A stretch of 64,000 nucleotides of DNA from Sphaerolaimus hirsutus (taxonomy: Eukaryota; Nematoda; Chromadorea; Monhysterida; Sphaerolaimidae): positions 15,502,701-15,566,700 of the forward strand of contig OZ038450.1 of NCBI GenBank assembly GCA_964036195.1. Direction: 5' to 3'. Below the pieces are notes generated by a model. The model worked only from the letters and a program-made list of their open reading frames with translations, did not search any database and was not told the DNA's origin. The translations under genes and the position numbers were made by a program. Positions 22,391-35,126 of the stretch are shown piece after piece. Each line of letters begins with the position of its first letter. Position 1 is the stretch's first letter.

Positions 22391-22810
22391 TTGGTCTGTT
22401 GCATAAGTTTTTGCCATTTCCGGATCGTTTTGCAATGGAGCATCCAGGATGATCAGTGTGGTTTCAGCCGGGTTATATGAGCTGAATTAATTTAAGTGTA
22501 AGATTTTACTATTAAATTGATTTTATAAAAGTGGATCCAGTCCTAATCCATCTCTCAATAATATCCTAAATTCAACATGCACGGCCCACAGTTTCCAGGG
22601 TTTTCGATTTTTCCGGTGAAATGTAAAATCAGTTGAAAAACTTAAGATTGGTGACATTTAAAATCATCTACCTTTAAGTAATCTATTTCGCGGTAAACTT
22701 TAATTCTTAAATTTTACGTGGAGTTGTAATTCCAGCTCATATACCTCGATGGAAACCTCACCCACCATTCAGGACGATCCTGAAACGGTAAAAACTTGCC
22801 ACCAAGCCAA
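22391..22810. mobile_element. Family Y mariner-like MITE
   Basis: TIRs TTGGTCTGTTGCATAAG and its relative CTTGCCACCAAGCCAA with TA on both sides. The body contains GATCAGTGTGGTTTCAGCC, shared with copies at 10301 and 25361. 420 bp and no coding capacity. Confidence 0.75.
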
Positions 22811-22857
22811 TAGGATTTGTATACCTGTAAAAATTGACATGAAGATATAAAATATAC

Positions 22858-24996
22858 ATGAACACCTCAACCTTAGCTCCCACAGACAGATCCCGCTTCG
22901 GTTGCCAAACAATCGTCTCAAAAGAATTCGATGGATTGGAAGTTAGAGTGCCTTCTGGATTCAGATATGTGAGTTCTGATTTCCGAATTTTTATGATTAT
23001 AGGTGGTTCTGATTACGTTATATTTATATATACCTATATAAAAATCGAAAGTATACAGTAGGTTTAATTCTGTTTATATGCATTTATTTACATTCATCTT
23101 TATGTGATTATCTCAAACACAAAATGAAATTACCGTATTTGCTCGAAATATACCCAGGGCAGTTAGTGATACAAAAGCGCCATGGCGATGGCGCCTGGCA
23201 CTAGTGCGAAAGGAAAAAGCGCCATGGCGCTTGCCGCTATTTTGCGTGGCGCCATTGGCGCTTGGCGCTACTGTTCGGAAAAGCGTCATGGCGCTTGGCT
23301 CTATTTTAGCGCGGCGCCAGGAACAAAACGGCTGGCGCTAGCGCCGAAGCAAAGCGCGCCATGGCGCTTCTGGCGCTATTTTACTGTGGCGCCAAAGTTC
23401 TGACGCTTTTTCCATCACTACTCCAGGGGTTTCATTTTTCCTCACCTCACTCAGACCTGGGGGTATTTCGAGGGGGGCAATTCAAGGGGCGGGAGCTAAT
23501 TCGAGGAAATACGGCATTCAAAAAAGCTATACATAAAAAGTACCAACAGAAAAACAACGTAAAAATTAGGCACTGGCAATGCCATTCACACACTACCTAG
23601 TATTTGTCGTTCGATTTCAAAAAACACTACCTAGTCATTTGCAGCCAGGGACGTAGCCAGGATTTTTGAGCGGGGGGGGGCGGATTGTATACGGAGCCCG
23701 GCGAACGGGGGGGGCGGTGCCCCCCCCCCTAAAATTTTACCCCTGTAGTAGGGGAATGGCGCCATGGCGCTGGCGCCATTCGTAGGCGCCATGCCATGGC
23801 GCCACTGGCGTTGGCATTGGCACGAAAACACCAGTATACGTTTGTTTTCTACAGGCATAAAGAGCGACATGGACAGGAATTGGGTCCATTTTCATTGGCT
23901 TTGAGGCCGCGGAGACCAGTCAGCCGAAAATAGATGTTGTGATGAAGGGAAAATGCGCGCTTGCGCGCAAAAATTTTTCAAACTGTCGACAACATCGTCT
24001 TCTGGAAGTGCCATTTCTGGCACATTTTTTGGTCCGGCCCGGGAAGGGGGGGGCCCCCCCGCCCCCCCCCCCTGGCTACGTCCTTGTTTGCAGCCAAATG
24101 TGTGCAGGGAGAGGGTAACGTAAATATAACTGACATGCAACCTAGGGTTGGCCTCGTCAAGCTATTTTTAGCGAATTTAAAAAATCTGATTTAAAAAAGC
24201 GCACACGCAATGAACGCCACCAGCAAATGTTTTTGCACTTATGCATTAAGTAAATTGCAAAAACAATTAGCGCAAGTGCGCAGTTTCATGCATTGATGTA
24301 ACCGGATTTCTTGTTTTGACGGTTTTTGCAGCAAATATGGTGGTATAGATTCCTTTCTGTATATTTTTAGCGTGTATGGTAAGTTTTGAACCACCGAGAA
24401 GTATAAATACCTAGTTTTGCTATGTGTTTTCATATCAAACATTAATGCAAATGCAAATACATTCATATTCACTTCCAAAATTATTTAGTGTTCTCAGAAA
24501 GAACATGCCATTTTTGTCAACAAAATCGCAAATGGTCAATCGAATGTAAACACAACAAATACAACAAACTTGTTGATTTTAAAATTGAAAATGACCAAAT
24601 TTCAAGGTTTTCCAAATGTGTACAGTAATTATTTTGCCACAGAAAACATAATAGTACAATTGATATCAATTTATATGGCTTTTAGGTGCATCTACCTATA
24701 TCCACCAGAGGTGACATCGAAAAAATAGGATTTATCTTGACTCCAGCGATAAAACAATCGGGCAGCTTAAAAAATAGATTTTTCCAACCCCAGTGCCACC
24801 GAACTCTAAGGCACCAAATAAAGCAACTTGGAAACTGCAGAACACACAAAACATCATGCACACAAAAATCTCTATCAGCATCACACCTACTTTCACGACG
24901 GCAAGTGGGCGAACCGCTACGCTATGTGACAATCATTTTTACGCTAAAAAATGCTTCACTGAAAAAAAGCCAAAATCGCTAGATCGTCCAACGTAA
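22858..24996 (+). CDS. Candidate three-exon gene, unrecognised
   Basis: Predicted exons 22858-22968, 24686-24710 and 24794-24996, phases 0 and 1, about 112 residues. Exon 1 starts at ATG and ends TCAGATAT before GTGAGTTC. The tiny exon 2 follows TTTTAG and ends before GTGACA. Exon 3 follows CCAACCCCAG and ends at TAA. The product is basic and Ser/Thr/Asn-rich, with a C-terminal segment holding two cysteines (ATLCDNH, AKKCFTEKK). No domain is recognised. Family T and V elements fill intron 1. An alternative reading keeps 24686-24793 as coding in another frame. Support rests on splice signals and phases only. Confidence 0.35.
23164..23420. mobile_element. Family T element (intron of the 22858 candidate)
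   Basis: TAGTGATACAAAAGCGCC to TTTTTCCATCACTA; body of GCGCCATGGCGCTTGGCGC units. Confidence 0.65.
23646..24086. mobile_element. Family V hAT-like element
   Basis: CAGGGACGTAGCCAGGATTT to GGCTACGTCCTTG with perfect 8-bp duplications TTTGCAGC at 23638-23645 and 24087-24094. Subterminal G/C runs on each side. Carries the palindromic core GCGCGCTTGCGCGC at 23955-23968. Confidence 0.85.
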
Positions 24997-25203
24997 TTTG
25001 AAGAGAGATACTCAAAAACGCCAATTTGCCAGCAAGACACTTCCAAAGCATCGCAAAGTATTCAAAATTATCAACAAACAACACAACAGCATTAGCAAAA
25101 GTATTTAGGAATGAACGGGGTGACAAAGTGACTCAAAACGTGAGAATAAAACTCTCCGAACATTTGTGCAGAGATTGTAAAATCTGGATGATAAACTTAC
25201 AGA

Positions 25204-25965
25204 TAGGGTTCAAACGGGATCGACTTTGAGGATCGGGATTGCTTTTTTGATTGTTCGGGTTCGGGATCGGGATTTTGGACAAAGTTCTAGTATTCGAGGT
25301 TTTTCTCTAATTTATCACAAATAAGGTCTAAAAACTGAAGTGGTCCACAGAAGTGGCATATTGGGCTGTCGGGAAAAAATTTTCCGTTTCCGCACCGCCC
25401 TCAATTGGGTCGTCCTGGATCGTGAGGTTTCAGCCGGAGTATATAAGCTGTAATTACAGCTCGACGCAACCGCGAAATTGATTACACAACAGTGGATGAT
25501 ACCATATGTCTCCAACTTTATGTTTTTACATCGAAATTTCATTGAAAAATTGAAAACTCCGGAAAAGATGGATCGTGCATGTTGAGTTTTGGACATTTCT
25601 GAGAGATAAATTGTTACTGGATCAACTTTTAAGTAACCAAATTCACGGTAAAATATTACGATTGAAAAATTCCAGCTTATATACCCTGGCTTAAAGCCCA
25701 CTGATTGTCCAGGATGCTCCAATGCAACAAGAAGGAAACGAAGGAAAACTTTCCCGACAGACCAATAAAAGGCACACCAGAGGTTACCGTTGACATTTTC
25801 CAGTGCAAAAATTTATTTGGCAAATTGGGGGAATTTTATCGGGATTGGAATCGGGTTTTGTCAATTTTCGAGACCGGAATCAGGATTGTTTTTTAGTCTA
25901 GGGATCGGATCCTGAACCGCAATATCCCGAAAATTAGCAGGATTCTGGATCCGTTTGAACACTGC
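25204..25965. mobile_element. Family W element interrupted by family Y
   Basis: Left end TAGGGTTCAAACGGGATCG, right end GATCCGTTTGAACACT. GGGATCGGGATT units flank a complete family Y copy. The right TIR is mutated and no target duplication was seen. Confidence 0.6.
25361..25765. mobile_element. Family Y mariner-like MITE nested in family W
   Basis: 405 bp from TTGGGCTGTCGGGAAA to TTTCCCGACAGACCAA, flanked by TA at both ends. Confidence 0.8.
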
Positions 25966-26363
25966 TAATAAAATGCACATTTGGGAAGCGACATCTTCCC
26001 CAGTCATAAAAAGATTTATAGATGTAATTTTTTACGACGTACAACGCCACAACTATTTACACAAGCATGCAAAAATGTAACCATATAAAGTATTTTCAAT
26101 GCTTCAGTCATCGACGGAAAATTCCATTTTTCTCCGCAGTCACCGTCACCTGAGGCGAGGTATTCTTAGCTTCTACATTGTTCTACATATTGGACCGCAC
26201 ATGTAGTCTCAATTTTTTAAATTAATATTTTTGATCGAGCATTCTAAAAATCACTTTTTTCCAACCCTATATTTGGCCAAAGCATTCAAAATATTCTTAG
26301 AAAACCCTCGAAGCACATCACGCAACGTGTAAAATGTCAACCGTGTCGACTCCGCCCACTCAC

Positions 26364-29300
26364 TCGAATGTGGACGAATGGCTCCTAAAACCAAGCCGGT
26401 TCCATTGCTCTAACATTAAATTGATCCGATTCTCTTCATTGCACTGAACATCATTGTCCGAACGCTCAGTTTCTTCCTCGCGGTCATTGTGTACAGCCGG
26501 CGTCGCCTGAAATAGGTTATCAAGGTTTAGAGATTGGAACTGGGTGTACTCCGAACGTAAAATGTCATTAAAGTGTCAAGTCATGTAAAATGTCATGAAT
26601 ATTGTCAAACAACCAAGGACGTACGCAGGGGGGGGGGGGGGCGGGGGGGCGGCCGCCCCCCCGTTCCCGGGCCGGAATAAAAATTTGCCATTTGCCAAAA
26701 ATTTGGCACTTTTCTAAAGCGATTTTGTAGGCACTTTCAAAAATTTTTGCGCGCAAGCGCGCAAATCCCCATCCCATTGTTAAATGTGTATTTTCAGGAG
26801 CTTGAAAAGCATCATAAAAGTGTCCAACATGGTCTTAGTCCTATATATATAGGTCTAAATCGGTACCTATAGAGTATACGTTGGCACCAGCGCCATGGCT
26901 CCATTCCTTTACAATAGGGCCAAATTCTAGGGGGGGGGGCGCCGCCCCCCCCCGTTCGCTGGGCTCCGTAAACAATCCGCCCCCCCCCCCCCGCTCAAAA
27001 ATCCTGCGTACGTCCCTGAAAACAACCAGTAAAAATATGACATTTTGCATGACATTTGACACAATGCATGACATTTCGCCAGGGGTCTAGTTAGGGTTCA
27101 AACGTCATCCAGATCAGGAATCCCGAAGATTTTCGGGATTTTTCGGTCCCGATCCCGAAATCTAAAAAAGCCAATCCCGAACCAGAAAATTTTCAAATCC
27201 CAATCCCGCTCCCTTGACCCCGATCCCGATCCAAAATCATTAAGTGGAAATTATAAAAGTTGAAAAAAATGCTGTTTTTGCACAATCAAATGTAAATGCA
27301 AACCTCTAGCGTCCATTTTATGCCACTTTTCTGGCATCCAAGAATGTTTTTAGATCTTTCTGAACAACTCTGAACGCGATAATTTCAGCCAAAAGCTTGA
27401 TCCCAAAACCCAAATCCCGATCCCGAAAAACTGCCAATCCTGATCACGATCCCGTGGCTCCAATTCCGATCCCGGAATCTCCAAAAACCAATCCCGATCC
27501 CGATCTCGAGGCTCCAATTCCGATCCCGAAATCTCCAAAAACCAATCCCGATCCCGATCCCGAAATCTCAGAAAGCCAATCCCGATCGCGATCCCGAAAA
27601 GTCAATCCCGTTTGAACCCTAGGTCTAGTACAGGGAATTGGAGGAAGTTACCCTGTAAAATGTCATTCAACGCGTCATGTTATAAGAAAAGTCACTAAGT
27701 TTTTCAAAAGTAAGATCAGTAAAAAATGAATATAGGTACGAGAATTTGACATCACGTTTGAATACACGATTTTTGACACTTTGCATTACATTTGACATTT
27801 TACAGGGTCTAGAAGTGGCACCAGGTGGCAGTTCCGCATCTTGTTAAGTGTAAAGTGAAAGTGTAAAATGTCATACAAATTGGTAGAATGTCTTGGAAAA
27901 TGTCAAGACTTCAGAAGTAAATTTTTTTATTCTTTATTCTCATTTACAGGCTATTTCCCACCTTACTTTACACTGAACAGGGTTCGGACTGCCCCCTGCT
28001 GTTTACAATGTGGACATGGACTACTCATGTCTCTGTGTATGTATCTCAAGATGTGAGGCATCACAAGATGCAGGATTCATGGAAACAGGGTTCAATCGTC
28101 CGGCAGTCACCGCTGACACCATCCAAAAATTGCGTTTTTTACGTCGCACAATAATACCTAAATTTTCCGCGGTCACCTAATATTACATAACGATAAAAAT
28201 TCCACTCAGCCTGAGACTCCGACGTGTCAGCGACGTTTCCATTGCCCGTATTCACGTAATCGAGCGGATTGAATGTGCGCTGCCCGGTGAAGGCACGGCC
28301 TTTCAGGGGCCACACGCAGATAGCGTCGTAGGTGGTCGTCAGGTTATGCTTGAGCACACGCTGTTCGTGGTTGAAAGTGAGATAACTTAGATAACGTATT
28401 TAGTCCAATAAATTCCCAAATAGTTGTTTTTAGGTGGACATTTTTGAGGGGGGGGGAGGCATTTCAAGTGGAATTATTCAAAGGGGGGGGGGTATTCGTG
28501 TAAATACAGTATGTAAAGATGTGTAGCGACAGACAGTAACTGAACCAAAAAACAACACTTAAAAGAATACTGGGCACTTTGCTAGGAAGGAGACTCCTAA
28601 TTTATACTCGGCGGACCGCAAAGTATGCGCCCTAAGTTACTTATGTCTTAATCGATAACGCGCGAGCGGGATACTTATGTACGCAGTGTCACGTGCAAGC
28701 AACGAATGTGTTTTTCCTGAAACGTTTTTCTTTTTTTGTGGAACAATTAAAATTTTATTGACGATCATGTCGTGATGAATTGTTTCCTTCAGAAAAATCC
28801 ATGGCGTGCGGTTCGCGGAGTATACCCGTAGAAAACAAATTGTCGGATACCTCCCCCCAAATCGTCTGGCTAACTATCTATCCCGGGGGCAAACTTTTCC
28901 CCAACTATCCCTTTAACCGCCCCCCTCCCAAATCGGCCAGCTATCTAGCTACCTGATAGCGATTTTTGAGAAATTATACCCCAATTTTTGCTTAAAATCA
29001 ATAGTTTAAGTTCCTTATTGCCTATTTTCAGCTATATTTTCTGCACTATATGTGCATATATATGCACATCTGGAATACCCCTGGTAGCAACGATTTGGAA
29101 AACAATAATGCGATTAGGGTTTGAAAACATTCATAAAACAATAATTTTAGGTACCAAAAATTTGCCAGCTATTTTTTTAATTAATCGTAAGAGGTGATGC
29201 GATTATTTTGGAATCGGATCGGATCGAAAAAAATCGCTTGTCCACCCCAATTGCGATCAATCGTTTTTTTCCTCAATTTTATTGATCGAAATCCAAAAAA

Positions 29301-32300
29301 ATTGTATGGAAAACGATCATTATAATGAGACATTCACATTTGCCGGGTGTGCCTTCCTTCCTAATAAAATCCGGTACCTGGAAACGATAACGAACCCTGC
29401 GAAAAGGGACCGCATTCACTTCCACATTGCACAAATCGTTCCGTTTCAGCAAGTCATAGCTCATGTCTTTGTTGAACACGAAGATATTGCTCATTTGGCC
29501 TTTGATAATGCCTTTAACCAAGGTGCAGCGTGGACCCTTGTATCTGAGTGTAAAATAAATTAGGTATTATGCTTTTTGGCTGGATGTTTTTCAATTAAAC
29601 ACGTATTGCGGGATGTCCAGTTGATAAATAAGTACAAAAAGTGTTTTGGAGACACCATTTACTGAGGTTTTTTGCAAAGTGAACAAACTGTGTTTGTTCA
29701 ATCAATGAGAAAGTGAAAACTGAATGATATATAAAATGATATGTAATAATACGTTAACATCTGTCCAATGTCGTTTAAAAAGTAAAATGCCCAGAAAACA
29801 ATAAATAAACGAAAACTTTACAGTTTCCATTTACATTTACAGATTTTAAATTTGACATGACACATTTACAAATCTTACAGGGCGCTTACTCAGCAGCCAT
29901 TCTATCACTAGAGGATATACGGTAATCCAGGATTTTTGAGCGGGGGGGGGCTGCTTGTTTACGGAGGCCAAGGACGTAGCCGGGGGGGGGGCGGCCGCCT
30001 CCCCCCCTTCCCGGGTCGGACCAAAAAATATGCCAGAAATGGCTATTCCGTAAAGCGATTTTGTCGGCAGTCCGGATAAATTTTGCGCGCAAGCGCGCAT
30101 TTCGGCGCAGCACCGTATTTTCCGTTCAGGCCAAAAAAATCACTCAAAATCTGTCCCCGTCGCTGTATATGTACCGTATTGGCTTGTTTTGAACCCCGGG
30201 GGTTGTATTTTTTCACAAGGTGCTTACAGTGGGACTCAATTCAAGCATGGTACTCAATTTGAGCATGGTATTGTATTATTTCATAAGATTCGTACATATT
30301 ACGATTCTATTATAGATACCGATACACATACTTTAGTAGATAAATCGATTACAGCTGCAACAATTGTGATGTAAGTGCAACAGCTGCGACAATTAGTACA
30401 ACAACTAGAAATTTTACAACAGAAGCGCTTGTGCCGCTCGCGTGCAGTAACGTTTTATACATGTTGCGTTTCCCACACCCACATCACGTTTGCTTCTATT
30501 TACTTAGGTGCAGGGGGCACTCAATTCAAGCATGGTACTGTATTCTTTCATAACGTGGTCACCCTGGCACTGTATTCGAGCATGGAACTCAATTCAAGCA
30601 TGGTACTCAAAACAAGCCAATACGGTACATAAAATACATACATGTACAGCTGTATTTTGCGCCAATGCCAACGCCAAGGGAGGGTACTGATGAACATCTC
30701 CGCAATGAACATCCCCACCCACGTATGAATGATCATCCTACAGTGCGAGATGTTCATTACCTCTTGTGTATTGATGAACACCTTCAATGTACTGATGAAC
30801 ATCCCACTCCCCATGTGTATTCAATGCATGCGGTTAGATCTAAGCAGACAATGGGGATTATGTAGTGCAAATAGATAAGTGAGTGTAAGCCCTATTTTAC
30901 TGTCAATCATAAAATGATTTGGCCTTTATGGTAATGAACAGTAATGTGTGCATTTGATATGACATAAATACGATTATTTGTAGTTCAAAAGGGCACTAAT
31001 TTTCCATTCAGAATAAACAATTTGGTGTATAAGTGATGAAAATAAATATGTGTGCATTAGAAAGGTCATACAATGTATTTTTGTTTCTAAAATTACAATT
31101 TTATGTTGCTTAAAAAAGACAATTTTGAAGAAATCATATCATTTTTGTAAAAAATACTAAATAATCACTATAAAATGACATATACTATGTCTTCCAGTGT
31201 AAAGTCTCACTTTACTCACTTTCACATGTAAAAATTGGCAGCTTTTTCTTTTTCCAGGGGAAAAGTACTCACTTTTACATTTTTCTGGGAAAAAAGTAAT
31301 TTACTCACAATTACACATGAGTACAAGTAAAAAAAGTATTTTACATTTTTTTAAAGTTGTGGTTAGTTAAAAATTTACTTACATTTACATATACTTTTGA
31401 AAAAGTTCATTAATTTGAACAACTCTGATGTGCCGTGTATTACAAAAAACGCCACGGATGGAGGATTAATTAAGCTTTGAACTTTGACCATTGCCGACAT
31501 ATTTGGGTTACAACAGACACACAAGTGACATGACATGTTCATCGGTATATTAGCTTTTGTATGATCATCAGGTGTTCAGAATTATTGACCAATGATCATA
31601 CACTATGTATGAATGATCATCTCAATTGGATGTTCATCGGTAAAGATGTTCATTGCGGATATGTTCATCGAGAATCTAGCCAATAGCTCCATGGCGTGGC
31701 GCCTACGAATGGTGCTGGCGCCAAGGCGCCATTCTTTTACCACTGGTGTCAAATTGGGGGGGGGGGGCGCCGCCCCCCCGTTCGCCGGGCTCCGTATACA
31801 ATCCGCCCCCCCCCCGCTCAACAATCCTGGCTACGTCCCTGACGGCTGGCTGGCTGGCGAACCCCAACCCCCCAGAAATTTTTTCAGCTATCTTTCCTTC
31901 CGTAGGAGCGATTTGCTATCTACCCAACCCCAGTAGGGTCGGAATTCAAATTACACCTGGCGAAAGCGTCCTATCAGCGATATCTAAAGTGTCAGATCAC
32001 TAGAATGGGCATTCAAACTGACTTTATCACTCCTTTTCCCTGGTATCGCGGCAGCGACATAATTATCTCCAAAGGCAGCGGATTGTAGCCCACGCGATGG
32101 TGCTTACCTACTGCCTCGCCGATTTCCTGGGGGGGGGGGGGTTCAAAGGTTTTCAAAAAAAACTTTACCATCGAAACCGTTTTTTTGAACTTTTACAAAA
32201 TATTTTAGAACTAGGCACTAAGTATTTTGCAACGTTTTGCGCGCAAGCGCGCAATTTCACATGCACATCACCATTGGTGGTGGTTTTCATTGCTTTTGAC

Positions 32301-34572
32301 GCATTTTTAGCTTTGTAAAAGTATTTGTAGATGCCAAGCAATGGCGCCATGGCGTGGAGTCTACGAATGGCGCCATGGCGTGGAGCCTACGAATGGCGCC
32401 AAGGCGTGGAGCCTACGAATGGCGCCATGGCGTGGAGCCTACGAATGGCGCCATGGCGTGGAGCCTACGAATGGCGCCATGGCGTGGAGCCTACGAATGG
32501 CACCATGGCGTAGAGCCTACGAATGACGCATGCGCCAAGGCGCCATTTCTTTAACACAGAGGTTAAATTTTACAGGGGGGGCGCTGTATAAAATCCCCTG
32601 CTAAAAATCCATGGATATACCTGTATATGTTGACTCATAACCAAATCTAGGAGCTTCTGAAAAAAAACATTTTTTAAATAAAAACGGGTAGCTGAAAAAA
32701 AAACGTTTTTTTCCATCCCCAAGCGATAGTTAATTTTGAGCTGAAACATTTTTGAGGGTCATCATTCAAGATGTCACAAAATCAACTTAATTTGAAAAAA
32801 TAAATAAATGGAAAACTAATTTTTAGCAAGTATTGCGGTGTTAAAAATACACATTAAATATCAAAATTTTCCATGTCAATATGTAGAAGACACATTGTTT
32901 TTAAAGACATGTAAAGGACAGAAAACCTCACCTTTTGCGCATACAATTTTCCGATGTGCCCTCGTTTTGCCACTGGAATGTCCACACTACGCTTTTTCAC
33001 GGGTGACGGCTCGACTTCAAGGGGCTTCCATGTTCCAACTTCTGACTTGCGCCTCGGAGCGAGCAACGGCGGCAGCGTACCTGAATATTTTATAGTACTC
33101 ATATGCTAAATGTTTTGAACGCTAACAAAAACACAGAGCAACAACAAAACGCAAACTTCAAAGCAAGACATTCCAGTGGGCAGTCCCGCACCCTGTAAAA
33201 TGCAAGCTAAAATTTCAAATGCCCGGTAAAAATTTTAAATCCATGCCAAGTATTTTACATTTTAACGGCACCTGAAAATTGTCGCTTGTGGTTTTAGAGG
33301 GTGCGTGTGCGGGGTTGCTCCTTGAATTAACAAAAAAATAATTGGGATACAAATGAAATTGGCAAATGCTGCCCAACGGTCAGGGGTCTCCAAGAGTTTG
33401 GCCCTCGCGGGAGTGGATAGATAGCAAATCGCTCCTCCGGAGAGATAGATAGCTGAAAAAAATTTCTGGGGGGGGCTGGGGATGGCTGGGGGGGGGCTCG
33501 CGGGGGCAAATTATATAGGCTTTTTCAGTGCATAGAAGGCCGAAAGGGGAAAAAAATCGCTAAGAATCAGTTAAAAGTGGCCAAAAGTAGGTTTAAAATG
33601 GCTAAAAACAGGCATATAACCATGCATATAGCCGGAGAGCACGATTTTGAAGGTGAAAAACTATAAAAAGGTACAAAAATTAGTGATTTTGAGCGAAAAT
33701 TGGGGCAAAATTTCTCAAAAACCACTGCAGATAGATAGCTTGATTTGGGCAGCCCCCACCCCCAGCCCCCCCCAGGAGACCCCTGCCATCGGTGCAATCC
33801 ATGAGTGTGTTCCCTAAGTGCCATTTTTTATGTCAAAAGACATTCAACACGACAGAATAGACGCTCACCCGAATAAATTTTAATCATCGACAGCGATACC
33901 ACTTCGTAATTGAGCAAGTGCCCCTCGACCGTAATCAAAATTGGCAGCTGCTTGGCTGCAATGTGGTATTTGGTGCCAATCGATCGGGGTCCGAGTCCCA
34001 GCGGCAGGTACAACTGAAAAATTTCAACTTCATTCTGTTGCAATTTCGAGACAAAAGACACCAAATACGGGTAAAATGGCAGGAAAGTAGGAAATTATAA
34101 ATCAAGTTCAATATCACTGGAACACCACTCTGATTTACTTCGCATTTTCTGGAACATAATACAAGACATGTGACTGTGAAGTCGTTTTCCACTCATGAAT
34201 AAAAGACATGATCGGGAATCGAACACGGAAGAGATCGCGATTTGCGCTGAACGGAAATGGTAAAGTTCATTTTATAGTTAAAAGAACACAACAGAAATTA
34301 CGTAACAAAACCGCACGTTGGCACGGTGCCAAAAAATCACAAACCATCACTCCGGTGCTGGTGACCGCCACACAGGAAGAAAGCACCAACGCCGTGTCAT
34401 ACAGAACAACTTTATCGCTCGAATTTCCCAACATTTCGGGTGTCCAATTAAATTCTTCTTCGAAAAACGGTGACCCGTAGATTTCCCCGTCGCTATTTGG
34501 CAATCTGTCGCCGTCGCATCGACTTTTTATCTTTTTGCACTTTGCCGATCTCTTTGCCAAACGACGGCCCAT
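26364..34572 (-). CDS. Gene B: unrecognised multi-exon gene, 3-prime end not found
   Basis: Seven exons in transcription order: 34572-34345 (start ATGGGCCGTCG), 34013-33869, 33080-32932, 32102-32023, 29543-29378, 28360-28187, 26506-26364. All phases chain (0, 1, 0, 2, 0, 0). Acceptors such as AATTTTTCAG and CTATTTCAG, donors GTGAGC, GTGAGG, GTACCG, GTGAGT, and GTTTGT at exon 1. The N-terminus is very basic (GRRLAKRSAKCKKIKSR); then an acidic stretch, a beta-rich middle (KQLPILITVEGHLLNYEVV), a KKR/KRG linker, and an acidic part (DREEETERSDNDVQ) at the end seen. No family recognised. The last exon ends in a donor at phase 2, so more coding sequence should lie below 26364. The introns hold families A, V, W, Z and a minisatellite. 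Confidence 0.65.
26614..27018. mobile_element. Family V element (gene B intron)
   Basis: CAAGGACGTACGCAG to CGTACGTCCCTG, flanked by CAAACAAC and AAAACAAC (7 of 8). Core palindrome GCGCGCAAGCGCGC at 26749-26762. Confidence 0.8.
27092..27621. mobile_element. Family W hAT-like element (gene B intron)
   Basis: TAGGGTTCAAACG to CGTTTGAACCCTA with perfect 8-bp duplications GGTCTAGT at 27084-27091 and 27622-27629. The body is an array of CAATCCCGATCCCGA units in both orientations around a short AT-rich core. Confidence 0.88.
28603..28824. mobile_element. Family Z MITE (gene B intron)
   Basis: TATACTCGGCGGACCGCA at the left and GGTTCGCGGAGTATACC at the right. Related copies at 46584-46855 and 63415-63687. 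Confidence 0.65.
28830..29200. repeat. Family A fragment
   Basis: Contains TAACTATCTATCCCGGGGGC, CAGCTATCTAGCTACC and ATTTTTGCTTAAAATC, inverse of the family A body, with a divergent right part. Confidence 0.45.
29925..30115. repeat. Family V fragment
   Basis: AATCCAGGATTTTTGAGC, G runs, and the core GCGCGCAAGCGCGC at 30085-30098; complete ends are lost. Confidence 0.6.
30172..30627. mobile_element. TACCGTATTGGCTTG-ended MITE
   Basis: TIRs TACCGTATTGGCTTGTTTTG and its inverse ending GCCAATACGGTA. The interior has ATTCAAGCATGGTACTCAA units repeated near both ends. It differs from families P-S beyond the first nine bases. Confidence 0.7.
30687..31676. repeat. Inverted-repeat element with GATGAACATC units
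   Basis: About 60-bp inverted ends containing CGCAATGAACATC and GATGTTCATTGCG; a family L-like piece (about 31190-31440, ending TTTGAACAACTCTG) lies inside. No gene was found. Confidence 0.5.
31715..31940. repeat. Family V right half plus family A fragment
   Basis: G runs, GTTCGCCGGGCTCCGTATAC and GGCTACGTCCCTG (end about 31842), followed by a TCAGCTATCTTTCCTTC fragment of family A. Confidence 0.5.
32120..32600. repeat. Family V-like fragment with core palindrome
   Basis: G run at 32131-32140, core GCGCGCAAGCGCGC at 32239-32252, then the minisatellite below and a GGGGGGGCGC segment. TIRs missing. Confidence 0.45.
32340..32521. repeat. 26-bp minisatellite, about 7 units
   Basis: Seven nearly identical 26-bp units, each with AATGGCGCCATGGCG followed by TGGAGCCTACG. 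Since 26 is not a multiple of 3, all three frames stay open; the predicted peptides are artefacts. Confidence 0.85.
32620..32830. repeat. Family O-like fragment
   Basis: GAAAAAAAACATTTTTT and GAAAAAAAACGTTTTTTTCC units as in the O element at 56892-57662. Only part is preserved. Confidence 0.4.
33381..33785. mobile_element. Family A hAT-like element, complete (gene B intron)
   Basis: CAGGGGTCTCC to GGAGACCCCTG with flanks CCAACGGT and CCATCGGT (7 of 8). It defines the ends of the family found at 1-991. Confidence 0.8.
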
Positions 34573-35126
34573 AATTTCGGCGATAAAAATTCAATTTCGT
34601 TCTTGTATTTCGCTAATGAAGTGCTAAAAAGGCGGAGTCGTTGTTGGAAATTGTGATAAAAAAAGAAATATGAAATGTCGAAATCGGTGATAAGCGGGCT
34701 TCCTGGCGGGTTATCTGCCCCTTTCGTTTCTATCTATCTAATGTATTTGTGCCCCCGAATGGTTCATAGAAAACGTTCCTTGTGGTATTTTCTTTCATCG
34801 TGCGCTTGAATTTTGATTTGTTTTGTTTACCGTGTGATTGCATGAAAACGGAAATTTTTATAATGTTTTTGTTTATCTGAATGAAAGAAGTTTCATCTGT
34901 GTGTTTTTTTGTGAAAAACAAAAAGGCGCTTCGAAGTTTGTCATGAATTTTTGTGAATTTATACACAGTAAAATTGCAAAATTACTGTTTCAGCACTAAA
35001 TTGTTTGGTATAACTTGCTAATTTTTATTTGTTATGCATGCCCTGAAGTTTTGAGCCATCGATATAAATAAGAGAGCCTGTAATGCATGATGCCAATTAA
35101 ACTTTTCAAATAGTGGTAGTACGGAT
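34573..35126. other. Region upstream of gene B, no further gene
   Basis: AT-rich spacer directly upstream of the gene B start codon; probably holds its promoter. No clear element was identified. Confidence 0.3.

Noticed and set aside
29282..29563. 93-codon plus-strand frame
   Set aside because: Antisense of gene B exon 5, which has proper acceptor and donor on the minus strand; the plus frame has none.
32331..32554. Three long plus-strand frames with repeated WRGAYEWRHGVEPTNG-type peptides
   Set aside because: They are the three frames of a 26-bp tandem repeat.
34195..34225. GTTCGATTCCCG on the minus strand, like a tRNA T-loop
   Set aside because: The flanking bases cannot form a T-stem, and no anticodon arm or acceptor stem is present upstream.
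34208..34480. 90-codon plus-strand frame
   Set aside because: Antisense of gene B exon 1; the minus strand has a good start context and connects in phase to exon 2.
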